Source: Rhodoferax sp.
Lineage (GTDB): Bacteria > Pseudomonadota > Gammaproteobacteria > Burkholderiales > Burkholderiaceae_C
Length of the DNA: 46,430 nt
Assembly (NCBI GenBank): GCA_029865845.1
Contig: JARXAM010000060.1
Coordinates: 1-46,430, forward strand
Direction: 5' to 3'
Shown: piece after piece, positions 8,246 through 16,002 of the stretch
Numbering within the stretch: position 1 is the first letter of the stretch
Layout of the letters: each line of letters starts with the position of its first letter
Notes under the pieces: generated by a model
The model's database searches: none
Told to the model about the DNA's origin: nothing
The model's input: only the letters and a program-made list of their open reading frames with translations
Translations under genes and position numbers: made by a program

Positions 8246-8509
8246 ATTTATTCATACGAAGAGCGCATTCGTGCAGTCAAGCTCTACACAAAGCTCGGAG
8301 GGCGCCTCGGTGCCACCTTGCGCAAGCTGGGGTATCCCACTAAAAACACCCTCATAAGCTGGTATCGGGAGTACAAGCTGGATCAAAACTTGCAGGTAGG
8401 CTATTCCCGAGCGCCCAGCAAATACTCCGCTGAACAGAAACAGCGTGCAGTCCAGCATCACCTCGATCACGACCAATGCATTGCCTCTACCCTCAGGGCA
8501 CTGGGATAG
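8246..8509 (+). pseudogene. IS3-family orfA remnant (helix-turn-helix protein)
   Basis: The frame reads YSYEERIRAVKLYTKLG, then LRKLGYPTKNTLISWYREY, SAPSKYS-like PSKYSAEQKQRAV and CIASTLRALG before a TAG at 8507-8509. These are the N-terminal helix-turn-helix repeats of IS3-family OrfA. The usual ATG before YSYE is absent: a stop at 8240-8242 is followed by TTC-ATT-TAT, and the first conventional alternative start codon is TTG 8318. The protein normally continues past the ALG segment, so the end is also truncated. Non-functional. Confidence 0.85.
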
Positions 8510-8556
8510 GGCCCCCCCGCGTCACAATAGTTGTTGCCTCCTTAGAAATCAAGAAC

Positions 8557-8772
8557 ATGGGGGCGGCGATGAAGAACATCAGTGGCACGTTACGGACAAT
8601 CATTCTGAAGACGGAGTTGTTCTATCCAAAGAATTGGCAGGATGTTTCTGTTGATCAATTCATCGGAGCAGCGGATGCCTACATCCGCTGGTACAAAAAG
8701 AAGAGGATCAAGATATCCTAGGGTTCGCGGAGTCCCGTCGAGTACCGGGAAAGTCTTGGAATTAGCGTTTAG
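8557..8772 (+). pseudogene. IS3-family transposase orfB C-terminal remnant with in-frame stop
   Basis: The frame reads LKTELFYPKNWQDVS, then DQFIGAADAYIRWYKKKRIKIS, a TAG at 8719-8721, and on to GSRSPVEYRESLGISV with a final TAG at 8770-8772. This is the C-terminal end of an IS3-type integrase-like transposase, in which the stop replaces the Leu normally found in the RIKxSLG motif. Everything upstream of about residue 250 of the normal protein, with the catalytic DDE residues, is deleted. The terminal repeat of the element begins 4 bases after the last stop. Confidence 0.85.
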
Positions 8773-8871
8773 CCAGTCCAAGTTTTACTCCGCACCCCTT
8801 TCAGCATCACAGGCGCTACCGCCGACGTGGCAACCCCAGCGGGCAGGGGCAGTGGTCTGGTGCGCGTGTGC

Positions 8872-10254
8872 TTACCGCATAAAACCCAGGTCAGAGGTGT
8901 TGTAGCGTTTGATTCTGGGGATGATGGTGTCCAGTATCGAGGACGGTGCGCCAAACCACAGTGCCAAAGTAGACATGTACTGATCTACGCTGACCGAGGG
9001 CAACAGTCGCCCGCTTCCCACGTCATCGGGGCCGTCCACGGCGATGGTGGGCACGCCGCCATACCAGCGCTTGCCTTTGACGGCTCCACCCATGACCATG
9101 TGAAACGACCCCCACCCATGGTCAGACCCATCGCCATTGCTGGACAATGTGCGGCCGAAGTCCGAACCGGTAAATGTGGTGACCTGGTCTGCCACGCCCA
9201 GATCATCCGTCGCTTCGTAGAACGCGCTCATGGCGTCAGCAACCTGGGCCAGCAAGGCGTTGTGGTTGTCGGGCATGCCCGCATGCGTGTCAAAACCGCC
9301 GAGGGTTGCATAAAACACCTGCCGCTTGACCCCCAATGTATTTCTGCACGAGATCATGCGTGCAATGGTTTTGAGTTGGTCCCCGAGAGGGGTCGCAGGA
9401 AAACCGGCCACCGATGATTTCAAAAACGGTGGATTGACGACATCCACCGCATTAAACGCCTGCGCGGTGAGGTCTACGTAGGCGGAATGCATGTAGTGGC
9501 TTCCACTTTGCAGCATTAACTTTTTGACCGTTGCCGCAACCATATCGTTGTTAAAAAACTTGGTCAGTGGTACTGCACCCGATGACCCCAGTCGATAGCC
9601 TGGCCCTTGACTGCTGCCCAGAAACGCACCCCCGTTGAGGTTGATGCCACTCAATACGGTGTTCGGTTCATTTTGACTGGATATGAAGTCAGCCAATCTC
9701 CCGCCAAATCCGGTTTTGGAGTTGATTTCACCCTTGACCCAGGTGAGGGTTTGGTCGTTATGCGAAAACAACTTGGCCGGTACGTCTATGCCCTTGAGGT
9801 AGTTGGCTTTGGTCAAAGGGCCACTCAGTGAGCCAACGTTCATGAGTAGCGCGAGCTTCTCGGTATCAAACAGGCTTTTGAGCTTTGCCAATGCCGGGTT
9901 CATGGCAAAGCTGCGCCCTGAGGGCCAGGGGTTCAGCGGGTTGAGTTGGTGGGACGTGAGCGTACTTCTGGCCAACGCGATCGTGTTCAAGCCATCGTCG
10001 ATGGCACCCGGATCGGTGCGGACTTTCGCGTACGCGTTATAGCTGTCGAGGTCAAACGGAACAATGGTGTTGTAGTGGTCGTTGCCGCCCAACAAAAACA
10101 CCAGTACCAAAGCCTTGTAGTCGCTGTTGGAAACTTGTGCTGCGGCGTTCGCCGTCAAGGCCAAGTTCATGGCCCAGGGCGCAACGGCAGTCATGCCGCC
10201 CCATGCGGCGGAGTGGTTGAGAAACGCCCTGCGTGATAGTGATGAGTTTGTCAT
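8872..10254 (-). CDS. Tat-exported DUF1501 protein, copy B
   Basis: 460 residues, paralogue of the gene at 4804. It keeps the twin-arginine signal SRRAFL and ANAAAQ cleavage region, GGNDHYNTIVPF near residue 57, LFSHNDQTLTWVKGE, and the SDFGRTLSSNGDGSDHGWG block, so the predicted fold and export route are unchanged and both copies look functional. Differences concentrate in the middle and at the C terminus, where copy B ends in NTSDLGFMR against TVKNLGFMR in copy A. A shared GFMR tail suggests constraint on the C terminus. The start lies 3 bases after the DUF1800 stop, again without a Shine-Dalgarno sequence, implying coupled translation. The function of the family is unknown to me. Confidence 0.88.
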   Translation of the reverse strand: MTNSSLSRRAFLNHSAAWGGMTAVAPWAMNLALTANAAAQVSNSDYKALVLVFLLGGNDHYNTIVPFDLDSYNAYAKVRTDPGAIDDGLNTIALARSTLTSHQLNPLNPWPSGRSFAMNPALAKLKSLFDTEKLALLMNVGSLSGPLTKANYLKGIDVPAKLFSHNDQTLTWVKGEINSKTGFGGRLADFISSQNEPNTVLSGINLNGGAFLGSSQGPGYRLGSSGAVPLTKFFNNDMVAATVKKLMLQSGSHYMHSAYVDLTAQAFNAVDVVNPPFLKSSVAGFPATPLGDQLKTIARMISCRNTLGVKRQVFYATLGGFDTHAGMPDNHNALLAQVADAMSAFYEATDDLGVADQVTTFTGSDFGRTLSSNGDGSDHGWGSFHMVMGGAVKGKRWYGGVPTIAVDGPDDVGSGRLLPSVSVDQYMSTLALWFGAPSSILDTIIPRIKRYNTSDLGFMR

Positions 10255-10257
10255 GAT

Positions 10258-12045
10258 TTACTTTTGGATTAAATATTCAGGGCTGGCCAATACCATCAAT
10301 ATCGCCACTTTCACCCGCAGGAGTGCATTGGTGTTCCCGACGGCGGGCTTGGGCAACAGCTCAATGGTTTGAACCATCAGGTTCACTGTGGGTTGCGCCA
10401 AACTCTCATTGGCGAGAATAAGGTTCAGCGTCGCAATCAGATCCACCGGCTTGTCAGCCATATCGACAAACCGCTGGTAGTTGAATTCCAGGTACGGCGG
10501 GTTGGTGTTGAGAATAGATGCAAAATAGTTGATGACCGAGATAACGCTCACTTCACTTGCAATCTGAAACTCCGGGGCATATAAGGCCTTCGTCTGGATA
10601 TTGGTGCCTGCAGGACTGTGGTTGGGATCAAAAAAGTTGAATACAGAAGGTGCCCGTCCGGGGTGCTGCGTCACACCGGCATTTGCCATTGTGATACCCC
10701 ATATTCCATCGGGTCCTTTCGACGTGGGTTCCAGCATTCGCAAAAGTTGCGTGAACCGCAGCACAGGTTCCCGTAGTTTTCCCCATTCATCTCTGGGCTT
10801 ATCGATATTGAGTGGAGAAATAGCCTCAGGATCTAACAAGATGGCCTTGATCACTGCCCGCATGTCACCGCGAACGCCACGGCCATTGTCATTAAACTTT
10901 CTCGCTACACGCTCTATATACCCTGGACTGGGGTTGCTGGTTACCAGCCGCTGGATCAATTGCCTGCCAATAAAGGGCCCCACATTGGGGTGGTTGAACA
11001 GCGTATCCAATGCAATTTTTAAACTCTCGACACCCGGTGTTTTTGCCGGGATGGTGACCCCAAGGAATTTTTTCTCCTCCGGCGAATGGCGATTGGTGTC
11101 ATGAATCATGGGCCTGTTCCACCGCTTGATGCCAAGGCTCATGGCATCCGCCCTCCAGCCCGTAAAAACACGTGCCAGATTTTGAATGTCGGTATTGTTG
11201 TACGTTTCTTTTAATACCCCGTTTTTGGGGTTGCCATCGATATTCAGCTCAATCGTGCCTATTGTGAATAGTTGCATGACCTCCCGCGCGTAGTTTTCAT
11301 CGGGAACCCGTATGGCGACATTTGCCTCGTTGTAAAGTGCCTTGTTGTTATTCATGGTGGACAAGTACCAGCCCATGGCGGGGCTGAGGGTCACGTCGTT
11401 CAGCAAATCGCGAAAGTTGCCAAAAGCGCCCTTTTCCAGCCAGTCGAAATAGGCGGCCCCTGCCAGTGCACGATCACCACCGCCTCCCAGCAGGCTCTGT
11501 ACGCTCACCACCATGATTTGCGACAGCGCAAAGCCCACGCGCTTTCTGAGTTGGTCGGGCGCTGTCGCGTAGCTTTCCCAAATATGTTGGTCCCACGACC
11601 CTTCTATGGTGGTAATCTGTGCCTGATAACGTAGCACATCGTCGTAGTGGGACGACTTGGGCGGTATTTCAAATTGCTCATCAATCCAGCGTGAGCGCCA
11701 TTTGGCGCAGAGTGCGTCAATATCATTGCCTTGCACACCAAATGTAGCCTGCACCAGAAAACGTGCGGCCGAACGGCGTGGCATTAACTTGGGGTACTTC
11801 ACACCCGTCGGCGTATTCACAGTCATGGGGGTCGCCAGCTCGGCAGATTGCTCGAAAAAGATATCTGCATTTTTGCTCGATCCGTCTGCATTCCACTCGC
11901 CGGTCCCTCCACCGATGAGTCCACCCTCACTGCCGCCGCCACCACACGCAGTCAATATACTGGCAGACGTGAATACCAATGCGGCTGTTTCTTGACGCAC
12001 CGGCGGCGTGGCTGCCGGATTACATTCTGTTTCAATTGCTTGCAT
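10258..12045 (-). CDS. DUF1800 lipoprotein, copy B
   Basis: 595 residues, paralogue of the gene at 6199. It has the same short signal with lipobox LTAC followed by a Gly run, then RFLVQATFG, LRKRVGFALSQIMVV, NFRDLLNDVTLSPAMGWYL, PDENYAREVMQLFTIG, GPFIGRQLIQRLVTSNPS and MRAVIKAILLD. It has no stops or frameshifts, so both copies appear to be under selection. AAAGG precedes ATG 12045 by about 6 bases, as in copy A. It is the first gene of the second operon and lies downstream, on the same strand, of the LysR gene at 12406, with a 360-base gap. It is probably exported and membrane-anchored alongside the DUF1501 partner; biochemical role unknown. Confidence 0.88.
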   Translation of the reverse strand: MQAIETECNPAATPPVRQETAALVFTSASILTACGGGGSEGGLIGGGTGEWNADGSSKNADIFFEQSAELATPMTVNTPTGVKYPKLMPRRSAARFLVQATFGVQGNDIDALCAKWRSRWIDEQFEIPPKSSHYDDVLRYQAQITTIEGSWDQHIWESYATAPDQLRKRVGFALSQIMVVSVQSLLGGGGDRALAGAAYFDWLEKGAFGNFRDLLNDVTLSPAMGWYLSTMNNNKALYNEANVAIRVPDENYAREVMQLFTIGTIELNIDGNPKNGVLKETYNNTDIQNLARVFTGWRADAMSLGIKRWNRPMIHDTNRHSPEEKKFLGVTIPAKTPGVESLKIALDTLFNHPNVGPFIGRQLIQRLVTSNPSPGYIERVARKFNDNGRGVRGDMRAVIKAILLDPEAISPLNIDKPRDEWGKLREPVLRFTQLLRMLEPTSKGPDGIWGITMANAGVTQHPGRAPSVFNFFDPNHSPAGTNIQTKALYAPEFQIASEVSVISVINYFASILNTNPPYLEFNYQRFVDMADKPVDLIATLNLILANESLAQPTVNLMVQTIELLPKPAVGNTNALLRVKVAILMVLASPEYLIQK

Positions 12046-12405
12046 ATATTACCTTTACATTTTCCTTGTTCGGTAATATTCACCAAATGCATGCATTTAG
12101 TGAATAGTCCAAATACCTAGTAAAGGATTTTGGTAATATGCCACTAACCTGTCCATTCGTATCTCTAAAAGAGAATGTTTGTGGCGTCGTAACGATGCAA
12201 GATGATTTGGTTTTATATGATCAATATGAAAAACACAGACAATGTGGAGGTATTCGCCTGAGGGGGAAGCCGGCCTGATAGTGCGCTGTAGCCGGGTAGG
12301 TGCGGGCCTGGTCAGCCCCCGTTTGCAACATTGGCAGTGGTGATCTCGCGGTCCGCCAGAGTACGCGGCCCACAAATATCAATTAACAGGTCCCGTAACG
12401 GGCAT
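12046..12405. other. Intergenic region between copy B operon and lysR
   Basis: 360 bases without a gene. 12046-12228 is the upstream region of copy B and carries the palindrome at 12079-12104 and the block conserved with copy A. 12229-12405 is unlike the region above copy A. Just after the LysR stop lies a short dyad CCCGT-A-ACGGG (12392-12402) with no T-run, at best a weak terminator. No small ORF in this stretch looks real. Confidence 0.5.
12079..12104. promoter_or_regulatory. 26-base palindrome upstream of DUF1800 copy B
   Basis: The core AAATGCATGCATTT is a perfect 14-base palindrome; it is extended by TTCAC on one side and GTGAA on the other, giving 26 positions with one mismatched pair. 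It lies 34-59 bases upstream of the DUF1800 copy B start, where a dimeric regulator could act as operator. A LysR-type regulator is encoded next door, but the site is not a plain T-N11-A box, so the link is inference. Copy A has a different inverted repeat at the equivalent position. Confidence 0.45.
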
Positions 12406-13356
12406 TTACATGTTGGGCAGATCGTCACCCAGATCTGTCTCCAACTCCCCTGCATGTATGTCGCTAGACTGAACCATGGCAACCAGGTGCTCTGCGAGGT
12501 CGATAATGCGCGTCCTTTCCCTGAGCCATTCCCGCGAGTAACACACCACAAGCTGTCGCAACGCCCACTCATCCAGCAATCGCACTGTTTTGAGTCCTCT
12601 GCGCAGGCTGCCCTTGATCAGGCGTTCGGGCACAACCGCGCAACCCGCGCCCTGCTGGACCAATCGTGCAGCCGCAAGAAACCCATCCACATGAATACGC
12701 ACGTCCATCCGCGTTTTCAGCTGCAAGGCCTTGCCCGCCAAAAAATTGTGCATAGTCGACTTCATGCCTGTTGAAATCATGGGAAATCTGCACGCATCCC
12801 TGAACGAGGTATGGCTAGAGAAATCTGCACCCATGGCGGACGGCACAATAAACACCAGCCGCTCCATGCGGTAATCCAGATTCACCAGCTCGCTGTCCGT
12901 GTGTTCGCTGATCACCAGCCCCAAGTCGGTCTTGCCAGATTTAACCGCCGCCACGATATCCGAGCTTTGGTGTTCTTCAAGCTGAATGCGAAGTTTGGAA
13001 TTGGAGAACAAAAACGGTTGGATATCGTCAATGAGTGTGGTGGCGATGGAGGTGCAATTGGCAAAAAACCGGATGGGTAGCAATTCGTTTTTGCCGATGT
13101 TTCCCACTTCGGTGTGCATCAAGTCCAAAACTTGCAAACAGTTGCGCGCATGCCCCACCATCGCCAGGCCCGCGTCGGTAGGTGTCAGCCCGCGCGCATG
13201 GCGATGAAAGAGGGGTGTGCCCATGACATCTTCGAGGTTTTTCAGTCGGATGCTTGCGGACGATGTGGACATGAAGCAGCCAGCCGCTCCTACCCGCAGG
13301 TTTCCAGCGTCGGAAATTGCAACGAGGAGTTTCAAATCTACTATGTCGTATCGCAA
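12406..13356 (-). CDS. LysR-family transcriptional regulator
   Basis: 316 residues from TTG 13356. That start gives the typical beginning MRYDIVDLKLLVAISDAGNL, and GGAGG lies 6 bases before it. The frame also reaches another TTG at 13368, but with no ribosome site. The N-terminal winged helix-turn-helix continues with SASIRLKNLEDVMGTPLFHRHARG and LTPTDAG, followed by a LysR substrate-binding domain (about residues 90-290), so it likely binds a small molecule. The gene starts 12 bases after the stop of the membrane GGDEF-like gene, with its ribosome site inside that gap, so the two are probably translated together. Its closest downstream neighbour is DUF1800 copy B, a candidate target. Ligand unknown. 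Confidence 0.85.
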   Translation of the reverse strand: MRYDIVDLKLLVAISDAGNLRVGAAGCFMSTSSASIRLKNLEDVMGTPLFHRHARGLTPTDAGLAMVGHARNCLQVLDLMHTEVGNIGKNELLPIRFFANCTSIATTLIDDIQPFLFSNSKLRIQLEEHQSSDIVAAVKSGKTDLGLVISEHTDSELVNLDYRMERLVFIVPSAMGADFSSHTSFRDACRFPMISTGMKSTMHNFLAGKALQLKTRMDVRIHVDGFLAAARLVQQGAGCAVVPERLIKGSLRRGLKTVRLLDEWALRQLVVCYSREWLRERTRIIDLAEHLVAMVQSSDIHAGELETDLGDDLPNM

Positions 13357-13368
13357 ATCAGCCTCCAA

Positions 13369-14856
13369 CTAGCTGATATGTGCGTGTGCATGTGCGCGCG
13401 CGACTTTGAATATCGCATCGATATGCTGATCGTCGTCTGGAGGGATTGCACACTGGCCTATCAGAATATTGGGTTGTATAGCGAGATGCGGGGCCTGATA
13501 GGGCAACGACAAGGTCGCAAGAAGGTCTTGTGTGCTGTAACTGCTTGGCAGGTTTTCCAAAACACCAATCTCGTGATCCCAGAGTTTTCCAATGGGAATA
13601 TCAACGCCAAATATCATATTCAAACGTGAAGCCAATTCGGCGAGCATCGAGTTGACGGCTTCTCCGGAATGGCTTGCTCCACACATTGCTTTGAAATTAG
13701 AAATGATAATGAGCGAAAACCGATAGCTGGTTTTATCGGCCGCACTGCCCAACGTGTTTGACATGCAGCGAATGAATGCTGAGCGATTCAATAAACCCGT
13801 TGCTGCATCCACATCCATCATGCTGCTATGGGATTTTTGGAGTATTGCTTCGGTGTGGGTGTCTTCCAGCGCAATGCCACGCCAGCCATCAACAACCCCC
13901 AGTTTGTTATACAGTGGGTGACCAGAAACTACCCAATAGGATTTGCTGTATGTGTCCATGAATATCAGTGGGCGCTCTTTAAAAGCGGTTCCTGTGGCAA
14001 TGCAGTGACGAATGTCTTGCCACATGGACCGCGCCGATGGGTGCCGCTGCAAAGCTGGTTTGAGCGCCGTCGAGATTCGCTGGTTTGAAATACTCAGGTG
14101 CGCGCGCCTGGTAATGGAAAGGGGAAGCATGTTGGGTTTGCGCAGGTAATAATTTCGGTCTATTTCCCACACAAAAGCGTTGCTGTGCATGTCGAAGTCA
14201 CGGATCAGGTTCAGGACTTCTTCATGCAAGTGTCCAGCATGGCTCTCTACCCGGCAGGTCTCCAGCAGCGACCGCGAAAAGGCCAGTGACCCATAGATGC
14301 ACATCAGCGCATACGAGGCCATGAGTCCCGCGAGCTCAAAAAAGTACCGCGACTCGGTGCTGTACAAAGAATAAAGACTCGCCCCCCCGAGCACCACGCA
14401 ATATCCCACGACGGCCGGCGGCAGCGATGCCAGAGCGAATGAACCTGCGCCTATCATTCCCGTAATCACTGCCGCTATGACCAGTTGTACATCGAGGGGC
14501 GCCTTGGGATAAATATGCAAGGGCAGAAAACTCCACCCCACGGCCAGCAGGCAGGCGCTGATTACCGCGTGCCGTATGGCGCGTTGGCTCGATACTGTAA
14601 AAGGCGGCCTGCGTGTCCATATGTATACCGAATACAGAGCGAACAGCAATATGTACACAACCCAGCCAGTCAGTAATGCTGGGTTGGCAAAATCTTTGGA
14701 TATGGTAGTGACAAACACCGTATTGGCAGCATTGGCCACCATGGCTGCCGGCGTAAACTGGTTGATAAGCTGTAGTTGATTTGCACGCAATCTGCCGTGC
14801 GATACCATTTCAATCGGGCTTTTGCTGGAAATATTAAATTCTGAAAACTTTTGCAT
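13369..14856 (-). CDS. Membrane sensor protein with degenerate GGDEF domain
   Basis: 495 residues from ATG 14856, which has TAAGG about 7 bases upstream; longer starts at 14913 (ATG) and 14985 (TTG) lack a ribosome site. The N-terminal part has about five to six hydrophobic segments (residues 30-200), starting with LRANQLQLINQF, resembling the membrane sensor regions of some diguanylate cyclases. A PAS-like stretch with FVWEIDRNYYL and YWVVSGHPLYNKLG follows. The C-terminal domain begins with DAATGLLNRSAFIRCM, the start of a GGDEF domain, but the active-site loop reads KLWDHEIGV instead of GGDEF. It is therefore unlikely to make c-di-GMP and more likely senses a signal or binds GTP or c-di-GMP. 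It forms an operon with lysR and is divergent from an EAL gene. Confidence 0.78.
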   Translation of the reverse strand: MQKFSEFNISSKSPIEMVSHGRLRANQLQLINQFTPAAMVANAANTVFVTTISKDFANPALLTGWVVYILLFALYSVYIWTRRPPFTVSSQRAIRHAVISACLLAVGWSFLPLHIYPKAPLDVQLVIAAVITGMIGAGSFALASLPPAVVGYCVVLGGASLYSLYSTESRYFFELAGLMASYALMCIYGSLAFSRSLLETCRVESHAGHLHEEVLNLIRDFDMHSNAFVWEIDRNYYLRKPNMLPLSITRRAHLSISNQRISTALKPALQRHPSARSMWQDIRHCIATGTAFKERPLIFMDTYSKSYWVVSGHPLYNKLGVVDGWRGIALEDTHTEAILQKSHSSMMDVDAATGLLNRSAFIRCMSNTLGSAADKTSYRFSLIIISNFKAMCGASHSGEAVNSMLAELASRLNMIFGVDIPIGKLWDHEIGVLENLPSSYSTQDLLATLSLPYQAPHLAIQPNILIGQCAIPPDDDQHIDAIFKVARAHAHAHIS

Positions 14857-15178
14857 ATATTGCCTTAAGCGTTCAGTTATCCGTGAAGCCAAGTTGTTCG
14901 AATCGTAAGTCATTAAATGGGTTGGTTGTGTTACCAAATGAAACGTGCATTGAATGTTGGCAAACTCTTTGTTTGTGGATTTCAAATAGCTCGTGATAGC
15001 AGAGGCTGTTAACGTTAAAAAGCAGATAAAACTTATTAATTAATCGTTGGGGCCGCGAATGCTTTCTACATATCTGGCTTGTCGCAACTTCAATCGGTAT
15101 ATCAATACATATACCTCGTTTATGTCGAATTAGTTGACATCTTCTTTACGTTATGGATTAACTGCCGGATGAAATAAA
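14857..15178. other. Divergent intergenic region between GGDEF-like and EAL genes
   Basis: About 320 AT-rich bases that must hold promoters for both directions. On the plus strand TTGACA at 15134-15139 is followed after 16 bases by GATTAA (15156-15161), a plausible sigma-70 promoter for the EAL gene with transcription starting just before its ATG. TTAATTAAT and GTTAACGTTAA occur near 15007-15042. No small gene is convincing here. The base composition of 13370-15180 is visibly more AT-rich than the flanking housekeeping genes, hinting at a separate origin. Confidence 0.45.
15134..15161 (+). promoter_or_regulatory. Possible sigma-70 promoter of the EAL gene
   Basis: A consensus -35 element TTGACA (15134-15139), a 16-base spacer and a weak -10 element GATTAA (15156-15161) lie just upstream of ATG 15179, leaving only about ten bases of leader. 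The -35 is perfect and the -10 poor, so this remains a prediction. Confidence 0.3.
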
Positions 15179-15952
15179 ATGTCTTTGCCTCATGAATATT
15201 TTTCAAAGGAAAGCGGTGTTTGCGCAACCGTTGCACTGAACGAATATGACGTGTACTTTTGCTATCAGCCTATTGTGAGTTTTCCGGCTGGAAAGGTGGT
15301 CAGCTACGAGGCCTTGGTGCGCGGGGGAAATCACGAGAACGCGACAGTGTTTTTCCAACAATTGAGCGATGCAGAATTCACGCGATTTGATGTCGATTCC
15401 AAATACATCGCCATCGCAGACTATGTAAAGACCGGTGCCACGCGAGACTTGTCATTGAATTTCTCCACCAAGACGCTTACACGATTTGCCGATTTGCCGT
15501 CCATGCTGGACGATATGCTGCGAAGTTTGGGAATTTCTGTTAATTCTGTGATTATAGAGATTACTGAAACCGACGCGATAGAAGATATTGATAAATTTCT
15601 GAACACCATAGAGCGCTTGCGTGCCTTGGGTTTCCGCATCGCGATTGATGACTTTGGTGCCGGCTTTTCTGGTCTTTCCCTGTTAACGCACTGCGTGCCG
15701 GACATCATCAAAATTGATTCCTCGCTGGTACTCCATGTCAGTGCAGACAAGGTCAAGCAGTCCATCGTCACCGCGATTCGCATGATCGCGGCCGACTGTG
15801 GCATTGTTGTGGTTGCCGAGGGTGTCGAACATCAGCAGGACTTGCTGTGGCTTTTGGATGCCAAGGTCGACCTGTTTCAGGGCTATCTCTTTGCCAAGCC
15901 TACGGCGCAGCCTTCAAAGAGCGAGGCATGGGCCCGCCTGGGGTTGCGCTGA
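15179..15952 (+). CDS. EAL-domain c-di-GMP phosphodiesterase
   Basis: 257 residues that are essentially one EAL domain with no sensor domain. All the residues expected of an active enzyme are present: YEALVRG with Glu44, Asn93 in LNFS, Glu126 in EITET, the Asp156-Asp157 pair in IDDFGAG, Lys177 in IKID, Glu213 and Glu216 in AEGVE, and Gln233 in QGYLFAKP. It should hydrolyse c-di-GMP to pGpG in the cytoplasm. It is transcribed divergently from the membrane GGDEF-like gene, whose cyclase site is degenerate, so the two may form a sensor and effector pair by direct contact; that is inference. ATG 15179 has only a weak ribosome site. A small dyad (AGTGCT and AGCACT, 15952-15972, loop 9) at the stop codon may help termination before the convergent kinase gene. 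Confidence 0.9.
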   Translation: MSLPHEYFSKESGVCATVALNEYDVYFCYQPIVSFPAGKVVSYEALVRGGNHENATVFFQQLSDAEFTRFDVDSKYIAIADYVKTGATRDLSLNFSTKTLTRFADLPSMLDDMLRSLGISVNSVIIEITETDAIEDIDKFLNTIERLRALGFRIAIDDFGAGFSGLSLLTHCVPDIIKIDSSLVLHVSADKVKQSIVTAIRMIAADCGIVVVAEGVEHQQDLLWLLDAKVDLFQGYLFAKPTAQPSKSEAWARLGLR

Positions 15953-16002
15953 GTGCTAGCGCGCCCAGCACTTGTGTCTGTGTGGTGGTCCAGGCCCGGT
16001 GC

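Larger units (their letters stand above)
8207..8798 (+). mobile_element. Decayed IS3-family insertion sequence
   Basis: The ends carry imperfect terminal inverted repeats of about 23 bases (8207-8229 and 8776-8798; about 18 of 23 positions match), both beginning GGGGTGCGGA when read inward. Inside are the start of an IS3-type orfA (8246-8509) and the end of the DDE transposase orfB (8557-8772) in the same orientation. Intact IS3 elements are about 1.2-1.5 kb, so roughly half is missing, including the conserved DDE core. No clear target duplication is visible at the ends. It sits exactly between the two DUF1800-DUF1501 units, so it may have taken part in the duplication or inserted later at the boundary. 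It cannot encode its own transposase now. Confidence 0.85.
8810..12228 (-). repeat. Tandem duplication, unit B (DUF1800-DUF1501 operon)
   Basis: Second copy of the unit described at 4742-8176, with identical gene order. It starts with the shared 22-base block and ends in the conserved upstream block. The segment about 10060-10400 is nearly identical to 6001-6340 in unit A, while the rest has diverged. The downstream hairpin seen after copy A is not conserved here. Confidence 0.9.

Noticed and set aside
8252-8476. 74-codon minus-strand frame in the IS remnant
   Set aside because: Antisense of the orfA remnant; the plus strand shows clear IS3 OrfA residues.
8207-12228. Composite transposon carrying DUF1800-DUF1501 copy B
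   Set aside because: Only one IS remnant is present; there is no matching element on the other side of unit B near 12229-12405.
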